From Pelodera strongyloides (Eukaryota; Nematoda; Chromadorea; Rhabditida; Rhabditidae), in contig JAANDG010000331.1 in NCBI GenBank assembly GCA_036852015.1, forward strand, positions 1 through 64,000: a stretch of DNA of 64,000 bases, read 5' to 3'. The notes below the pieces were generated by a model. That model saw only the letters and a program-made list of their open reading frames with translations, ran no database searches and was not told the origin of the DNA. Made by a program: the position numbers and the translations under genes. Shown here in pieces: positions 56,613 to 64,000 of this stretch. The number at the start of each line of letters is the position of its first letter. Position 1 is the first letter of the stretch.

Positions 56613-58656
56613 GAGTCCTCTCCATCCGTCGCCCCTCTTTTTTACTGATTAACTCTTCTAATGAAAACGCGTTTTTCTAAAGTTAATTGTTTTCAACTAG
56701 CCACAACCCCACCCTCGTTCGCTCGTTCGCTCGTTTTTGCCTGTTCTGTTGATAAATTGATAGTAAATATGTTATATGTATATTTATTACCTAATAAAGG
56801 AGAGATCTCAACTCCGTGCAGTGTGTAATATGCTCGAGCCTTTTAAGAGCAACTTCTGAGCAATCAAACAGAGTAGAAGACTCGTAATTCATTTTATTTC
56901 TTCTTTTTTTATAGCACTGGTAGAGGACAATCATACTTCCACCTTGCCCTTATACGAAGCACGCTCTCAAGTAAAATTTATAAATTCCTGTGTTATATTT
57001 CGGAAACTTCTTCTACTCTCAAAACCGCTGACTAAAATATATGCGAGTATTGTCGTATAACATGTTTTTGGATCGATAATCTCCGCAATACGGGTTTTCT
57101 GTCATTTCTTTATAGAAAATATTACCCTTTTAGTGACATGCAATTTACTTAGTGAACTCCTTGTTAACATACTTACATAAGCTGCGTAAGTTATCTTTTC
57201 CGCGATAACTTGTCAGCTCGCGGCGAATCTCTGAGCTATGCCATCTAGGTTAACGGTTCTATTGTACGATCGTAAGAGCTGACGGTTTAGTAAATTTATT
57301 ATCATTGTTTTATTGAACTGTTTCCTTTCACCTCTATAATCGACTGTTTGCTGTCTTATCAATTACGGTAGTTCGGGTGCGGTTTCTAATACGACCGTTC
57401 CCCCAATTAATTGGCTAACATGTTCTGCGATCAATCACACAAAAGACGACAGTATTCATGTATCGATTTAATTTCTTTCGAAGATTCACTCAACTTCATT
57501 ATAAAGAAGTGAATGTGCAATTATTAGTTAATTAGAAAGGTTATATAACTAACCACATGTGGAAGTCAGGAAATTTTACTTTAAAACCGTAGATTTTAAA
57601 CGCGCCAGAACTAGATGCTGTAGACTACGGTAGGCTGATCGCCAAAACGTGACATATCCTAGACTCCAGAGAACTACTTATAACTTGCGTTTTCCGGAAG
57701 TTCGGCTTCTAGTAGTACGTACGTCACACACGGTTTGTCGCGTTCGGCTGTAAGATAACAAATGTACCCGTAACGCACGGATACAAACACGTGAACAAGC
57801 CATGCATCAACACAACAACTGTTCGAACATTTTGTTTTTAAGTTCTACTTTATCATATCTTCATATTTCACTCTACCCGTGTTCATTTTGACAGAATACG
57901 TCCCTCAAAGCTTACTGTAACTTTTTATGAATCCGTGTATGCAAACATTGGCGCACCATCCTAATAAATATAATACTAACTATGTTTACTACGGAGTCAC
58001 GCAATGCATAGTGCAAGTATATATATGCGTGGCTAGCAAAGGTCAGTCCTCAGACCCGAACCAGTACCGGGATGAATTTTTTTTAAAGGGAAGTAGTGCT
58101 CCTGACCAGCTTCAAATGTGTGTCTAATTTGACTTTCTATTGAAATTAGTCATAGGTGCTACCGTAATCCTGCAAAACATAAATCCGAATTCGTCGAATT
58201 GAATTGTATTTCCGGTGGATAACTTGTCCACGATTTGGTTTGTCGGTGTCCATTGGAAATTTTATTCTTCGCTCTCCTAGGATATAAACCGTTCCTCTCC
58301 TTATTTCTATTTATTGATTGTTTTTTTTGTCTGTTTTTTCAAATCTTGCAGTAAACAAAGTGAGCACATATTTATGAACATAACTACATAACAACGGGGT
58401 AAACCAAGAATACCCTTCTTACACAGTATGAAAAACTTATTTTACTTCCATCTACCTGCAGCCTGTTCTTGCCCTCAATGTACTTGATAAATAAAGTTTT
58501 ATCGCATAAAGTTCTAGGTAAACATGGTTCTTATGTCCGTCTAGACAGCGTATTCGGCGTATTTAAAAGCCTAGTTTGTTCTACAGTATTGCACTGTGTG
58601 ATATTTCTGGCACGCCAAAACCGTTGATACCTAATTTAATTTTTTCAGAATTACAA

Positions 58657-61600
58657 ATGCTCGATGTCGTTATTGTCCTACATATACTCTCCATCACCGC
58701 TATTATATCCACAGTGTCGCTATTTTTCTGCGGAATGTAAGTGCTTTTCTTATATTGATTAGTGATGTATTTTTTTCAACCATAGTGAACAATACGAAAC
58801 GAACCGAATGTCCATTTATTATACTTCTTGCTTATTTCTAGTTTGAACAACTACTTTAAAGCGAAATACCGGTCGGTTTTTGAAGCACATCGCGTACACC
58901 AGAATCATATGTTATGCAAACGCACATAAATTAGAACAAAAACCCGAGCTAAACCCGAGTAAATTAACATAGGTACGTAAGAATTCAGTTGTCCACGATG
59001 CGTTTCAAAAACCGGCAGGGATTTCGCTTTAAAGATGCTATCAGGAAGTTAAAGCTATATTTTCAGACCGATATGCATAGAAATTTGGAGGCGAAAGGGA
59101 ACCGATGAGATTAGCGGAGTACCTTTCATTATGGGACTAATTGGGTTAGTTCAATTTTTTTCTACTGAAGCAGTGTATTTACTGAGGCCATATTCACCAT
59201 TCCAATTCCCTCGGGGAAATACTCCCTGGGGACAGAAAATGACATTCAAACGTGAGAGACGCAGAGAAAAAGACTGGGAATTCCCCACGGTGAATTGAAT
59301 GGTGAATATGGGCTCTGGAAAACAACAATTGGCGCGTTTCATCATCGCAATCAGATATAAGTACAGTATACTGGACTCGACTGCTCTTTGTTGGCACCAA
59401 TTTTCGCCCAAAAATAAGCCAAAGGATAATATTGTTTATAACTAGTTTAGTCATTTTTAACTCAAATAACAAGAAGAAAAACTGTGTTTTTACTTAAATA
59501 TTCATTTTAGAGGTTGTTTTTGGTTGCGCTACGGCTTTCTAAAGTTTGACGCGACAATGATAACAGTCAATGTAATTGGAGCCTCTCTCTTCACATTCTA
59601 CTCAATATTTTATTTGATCATGAGCCGACCGAGGGTGAGTTATATATTTTTCAGATTTTCTAAAACCAAACGTTTAGCCTTGAAGCTATGACTAGCCTCG
59701 TATTTCATAAGTAAATAGATTACGAACAACTTGCGACTTTCACATATAGACAGTATGTAGACAACGGCTTATCATTATAACCCATAAGCTACAGACTAGA
59801 AAACTACGGTGGTATTTTGCTGATCTCTTAACCACCCGATATCATCTGTTATCAAATTAAACAAAGGGGAACTCCCTAGTCGGGTTCACTGCGTAACGGG
59901 AGCAAAAATCTTTGCAAAAATCTTTCGTTTTTTTGATAAGAATATTTTGTGTACATGTCCCCTACATGTCCCCCCCCCCCCCCCCCCCCCCACCCCCTAA
60001 TGAGAAAGTATACGTCTGGGGCATAATCGCATAATTCGAAAATGGAAATTTTTAAAGCGAAACACCGGCCGGTTTTTGAAACACATCGAGTAGGCCAACA
60101 TTCTTATGCTGACTTATGAAAATGAACACAAATTATGATAAAAAATCGAGCTAAGTTCGAACAAATTAGCATAACTACGTTGGAATTCAATTACCCGCAA
60201 TGCGTTTCAAGAACCATCCGGTATTTCATATACGATTTTCAGACCTCGTTCGGTATCCAACTGCTCGTTGTGTTATGTTCGATATTCGGAATGGTGCTCC
60301 TTGTGTATCTTTATGAATCACAAGCAATCGATCCACTCGGAATGGCCTGTATGACATTCAATATTATCAGTTTTGGAGCTCCACTAGCTGGACTGGTGAG
60401 TTTTAGATACACACAAATAAATTAATCAATAAACTAAATATTTTACGCTTCAGGAGCCCGGCGCTCCTTTGTTGTGGTTCAATACAGTGTTCTAAGCTTG
60501 AGACTTGTACCGCCGAGGTGCTGAGCAGTATGCGACGAGTTCCACATGCTAAGTTGCTCGACGTCTTCGGCACATGATTTTATAAGGATTTGAAAAAAGG
60601 TCTATCTACGGTGAAATCGTAGGGTGTACCAAGAACTCTATTCTAATATTATCCTTCCTATTTCCAGAAAGTTGTGCTTCGGAAGCGTTGTTGCGACACT
60701 CTCCCACTACCAATGTGTTGTGCCAATCTCGTCGTCTCAACCCAATGGTGCATTTATGGAATATTGATCCACGACGTCTATGTTATCGTGAGTTTTCAAA
60801 TTCTATGACTTCTCAGAAGAATTGAACGTTCTCTGAGTTGTGTTACAGTGAGACAGCAATTGTTGTGTACTATTTCGAACCTTCGCACTTTTATCTTGAC
60901 TGTACGATCTACACACTTTTCTTTGTCAATACCACGTTATTGGTGGTAATTTATGGGCAAAGTGGTATTGTTATTGTGTAGAAAAGGACAATAAAACGTA
61001 AATATGTTCGAATATTATCCTATAAGTCTTTATTGGCACTATGTAGGGTTATGAGGTTGCCTCTGTTTCGTCTCCCACCTACTGAGCGTAATAAACGGCG
61101 TGGAGCACATCAAAGACTTCATGGGCCTACCATTACATAAATTTACATAAATAAATAATTTTAGACACCGAATAGTTGTGGAATGTTTCTGGCCGTACTG
61201 CAACTTTCTCTCTTTATAATATTCCCGAGGAAAGAGGGAGGCACGGCTCCAGTCACAAAACTTGCCGGATTTTTGTATGGAGAAGAAGAAAAGGACTTGG
61301 AGAAAGGTACGGTAATATAAGGAATAGATACCGTAGCCCTTTGAAACTTTGTTAAATTACCGTACAGTACCTACCATACAGTACCTACCATACAGAACCT
61401 ACGATACATACCATACCTACCGTAACGTCGCCTAAGTTGTTTCGAAAAAAATGTTATAACATCGCTAATTGCCTAAATTAGCTCCAATCACTTCATGAAC
61501 TGTACTTGTATAAGGGTTTTAATAGTCTTTTACTAAAAACCCCATTGCAGGTGTCAAACCAACAACGTGTGCTCCGAAGCAAACAGTTCGCGACTTCATG

Positions 61601-63006
61601 CGGAAAATTTCGCTCAAAGCGTACGTTTCGAATTTGCATTATTTTAGAAATGACACTGGAAACTTTAGAGAATGTCTGTTTTGGTGTGCCTGTATACCGT
61701 ATACTGTATCGAACGGGGCTTAGAATGTTTGTCCTTTTTACCTGAAATGGTTAACGTCCGTTCAATAATTATTCGTCTGTAACTCCCCATTGTTAACCCA
61801 TTTTTTTTGTTTCACTAAAATCACACTAATACTTTATACGGGGAGTTGTATCGTGTATGTTGTAGTTTGTTGTTTGATGTCTTGTTCTTTTCGTAGTTTG
61901 CACTTTGATGTTGCTTGCAGTGAAAGCCAGGTTCCACTACTGCCCGAATCATCGGAATGCCTGCTCGCGCCTACAGTACTCTCGAATGGACGCTTGATCG
62001 CGGCGGGATCGCCACGACTGTCCTCCGCACTAACGTACGCAACGCGTTACCGTATCCCTGCAATCAGTAGATTGGCCTGTGTAACCACTCGTGTGCAATG
62101 TAGCTTCACCAACAAATCGATTGTTTTTTTTTCATTCAAACCCAGAAATAACTAATTAATTTAACGGGAAATACGTGTGTGACTACTACATACACGTTCG
62201 TTCGTTTTTTTTTGGAATTAACTAAAAAGTTCATGTTTTACTTTTGCTGATCACTAACTGGAGTCATACTAAAAAATACCTGGAACCTACTAATACGCCA
62301 AGAAGTCTAACGTTGAAATTTCTTTAGCATTAATGCACCAAACTTCAAAGTGCAATCGGAAAAGGATTGTGATAGATATACTCGGTCGATGAGTTTTGAT
62401 ACCATGTCCACTGTGACGACTAATATGGACAGAGAGTGCAGCACGCAGTCGGCATGCTCATCACAGGTACGGGGATTTACGCATTTACCTACATTTGGGT
62501 AGGGGAGGGCCCAGTCTATTCAGAGGCCATATTCACCAATCCTATTCCCTTGGGGAAATATTCACCGTGGACAGAAAATAGTATACTAATGTGAGACACG
62601 CAGAGAAAAAGACGGGGGTTCGCCATGGGGAATTGAGTGGTGAATATGGCCTCAGAACATTTGCGTGGTAAGCCCTATTATAGATGAATATGTTCTCCAT
62701 AGATTGCGCAGCCACATAAAAATTCGCTTTCCTTTCATATTATTTCACAATTGCTCTAGCATTCGCATTGGCTAAACGTCTACGCAGTACTCGATCGAGT
62801 AACTTCGACAAAACTTGCGCGATACAATTTTATGTTCGTAATAAATGTTATGTAACACAATACAATATAGCTGTGTTATATTTTCTATTATGCAATTCAA
62901 CGCATAAAGATGAAGTTTAAAAAAAATTATCTTACCTATACCTTTTCAGAAAGACGTTTCATCTCTTGCGCGAACATTCAGCGCTCCCGCTTTAAATATC
63001 GATTGA
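58657..63006 (+). CDS. SWEET-family (MtN3/saliva) sugar transporter
   Basis: Ten exons join in phase to 358 aa: 58657-58736, 59067-59144, 59511-59634, 60243-60395, 60668-60787, 61165-61306, 61551-61620, 61921-62034, 62328-62466, 62950-63006. The N-terminus [16 protein letters not shown] is the first membrane segment, followed by the conserved [19 protein letters not shown] and [20 protein letters not shown] of the first MtN3 repeat. The second repeat includes [19 protein letters not shown], then [17 protein letters not shown] and [20 protein letters not shown]. This gives the seven-helix SWEET layout within about 230 residues. Family members are bidirectional glucose or sucrose/trehalose facilitators in plasma or internal membranes. 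A cytoplasmic tail of about 130 residues, rich in Ser, Thr and Cys, follows and ends [10 protein letters not shown]. Nematodes carry several swt genes, and I cannot say which is the orthologue. Introns 1, 2, 3 and 9 contain MITEs. Confidence 0.93.
58856..59032. repeat. TTAA-family MITE 1 in SWEET intron 1
   Basis: TTAAAGCGAAATACCGGTCGG at the left (by position) and GGGATTTCGCTTTAA at the right. It ends 34 bases before exon 2. Confidence 0.9.
59186..59313. repeat. MITE 2 in SWEET intron 2
   Basis: GGCCATATTCACCATTCC at the left, GAATGGTGAATATGGGC at the right, core GGGGACAGAAAATGACATTC. Confidence 0.9.
59970..59991 (+). repeat. Poly-C tract
   Basis: 22 consecutive C bases in SWEET intron 3, then ACCCCC. 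Confidence 0.95.
60052..60228. repeat. TTAA-family MITE 1 next to a splice acceptor in SWEET intron 3
   Basis: The left end is TTAAAGCGAAACACCGGCCG. The right end has decayed after CCGGTATTTC. The acceptor of exon 4 (GATTTTCAG) lies about 12 bases beyond. Confidence 0.85.
61355..61425 (+). repeat. Short tandem repeat in SWEET intron 6
   Basis: Variants of TACCATACAGTACC repeat about five times. Confidence 0.8.
62525..62651. repeat. MITE 2 in SWEET intron 9
   Basis: GGCCATATTCACCAATCC at the left, GAGTGGTGAATATGGCC at the right. Confidence 0.9.
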
Positions 63007-63256
63007 TATAGTATAGTACTATGGAAAAGTCATCTCAAAGATGTGCAATATAAAACGTCCCGTAAAATGGCTGCCCACGGATAGCAATTTCTTATACTTA
63101 TAGATTTTCATGCTAATATACACTTGTAATAATCGTGTAATTCCTTGAATCTATCCCTTGATCCTAATTGTAAGATTTTTGTACATAGCAGTAGAACTTA
63201 CGCTTAAAACAGTTGACTACTTATCGTTTACTAATTTTAATTGTAATTGGCTTAGA

Positions 63257-63303
63257 CTTAAGCCTAAGCCTAAGCCTAAACCTAAGCCTAAGCCTAAGCC
63301 TAA
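63257..63303 (-). repeat. Interstitial telomere-like array (TTAGGC)n
   Basis: About seven units of GCCTAA on the + strand, that is TTAGGC on the minus strand, with one unit changed to ACCTAA. TTAGGC is the nematode telomere unit. Confidence 0.92.
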
Positions 63304-63767
63304 TTTTTTCTTGTAATTGTCAGTGCGGCCAACATTTATCACTTGCGAGCATTACTAATCACGGATAATGAGTTTTCAGTTTTAGTTATTATGTATTTAA
63401 ATATATTTTCTATTTCAAGTACAGGGTTCGTTTTGCCAAGTTACCACATGTAAAGAGAACAACTTATGTTTCCGCGGGAAATTTGGCAAAACTGGGTACA
63501 ATAGTTTATATTCTCATTCTAGACGTTACTAATTTGTAAATTAATTTTTATTCTTTCATATTCCCTGAGCTTGGCATATATAATAAGTAGACCATTGTAC
63601 GTACATATCTGACATGTCATTAGTTTTTGTTTTCTTTCAAGCTTACAGCTTATCCATATTCATTCACGTTCATTCATGCCATATCCATATAAGTATTAGT
63701 CCTTCATACATTGGTCATTCAACGATTCTATCTCTTAAACGAATCTAACTTGTAAAATTTTACGAAT

Positions 63768-63935
63768 TTAAAGCGAAACGGCCGGTTTTTGAAACGCATC
63801 GAGTACTCCAGTATTCTTATGCAGCTTATGCAAATGAACGTAAATTAGAAGAAAAAATCGAGCTAAATTCGAGCAAATTAGCATAAGTACGTAAGAATTC
63901 AGTTGTCCACGATATGAACCGGCCGGTATTTTGCC
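63768..63935. repeat. TTAA-family MITE 1, decayed ends
   Basis: TTAAAGCGAAACGGCCGGTT at the left with a small deletion, and ACCGGCCGGTATTTTGCC at the right. The core AAAAATCGAGCTAAATTCG is shared with 60052-60228. Confidence 0.85.
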
Positions 63936-64000
63936 TTCTTGAAAATTTAAGTTGCCTAGCGATTGTCTAGTTGTGTTTTGCTTTTTTTTTGAGACTGATT

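Larger units (their letters stand above)
47611..58656. other. Gene-poor region between ebax-1 and the SWEET gene
   Basis: The ebax-1 3' untranslated region is at the start, with ATTAAA at 47886-47891 and AATAAA at 48429-48434 as candidate signals. The rest is AT-rich with repeats: tandem duplication at 49375-49475, GC-rich blocks at 49497-49770 and 55858-56045, MITEs at 49890, 50042 and 52862, CT-rich tracts at 50910-51042, 55560-55594, 56435-56484 and 56574-56610, and a four-copy 21-bp repeat at 53755-53838. No gene was recognised on either strand. The short open frames at 48988-49170 and 50401-50631 have no support. Confidence 0.6.
63007..64000. other. Region downstream of the SWEET gene
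   Basis: AT-rich, with the telomere-like array at 63257-63303 and a MITE at 63768-63935. No gene seen before the window ends. Confidence 0.5.

Noticed and set aside
1..64000. CRISPR arrays or bacterial operons
   Set aside because: All genes are intron-rich and eukaryotic; the tandem repeats have no spacer structure.

Overview
The window looks like nuclear DNA of a nematode, probably a rhabditid or diplogastrid relative. The evidence is short AT-rich introns with TTTCAG-type acceptors, a short array of the nematode telomere unit TTAGGC at 63257-63303, and three conserved nematode gene families built from many small exons. All recognisable host genes are on the + strand. I could not name the species, and every exon model below was made by hand from reading frame, splice signals and phase.

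Layout: 1-5890 is a 5.9-kb element with about 250-bp, almost identical inverted arms and no transposase that I can see. From about 6300 to 28474 there is a tandem cluster of small M13 (neprilysin-like) metallopeptidase genes: the last exons of copy A (6300-6895), the last exons of copy B (9799-10626), and two complete 13-exon copies, C (10892-23137, 483 aa) and D (23636-28474, 470 aa). Copies A and B are separated by a LINE (7458-9533). Copy C carries a nested insertion in intron 9: a TTAA-bounded element holding a defective BEL/Pao LTR retrotransposon, one of whose LTRs contains a LINE fragment. Copy D shows the uninterrupted intron.

From 30056 to 47610 lies one large gene of 51 exons and 2,000 codons for a ZSWIM8/EBAX-1 type SWIM zinc-finger protein, the substrate receptor of a Cullin-2 ubiquitin ligase. 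Many of its introns hold MITEs, tandem repeats and a tRNA-like relic. About 11 kb without a recognisable gene follows (47611-58656). A ten-exon SWEET-family sugar transporter gene (58657-63006, 358 aa) closes the window, followed by the telomere-like repeat and another MITE.

The genes do not form an operon or pathway: intergenic gaps are over 1.5 kb except inside the tandem peptidase cluster. The most distinctive features are the reduced M13 peptidases, the several TTAA-bounded MITE families (one with a filled/empty site contrast between paralogues), and the layered transposon nest.
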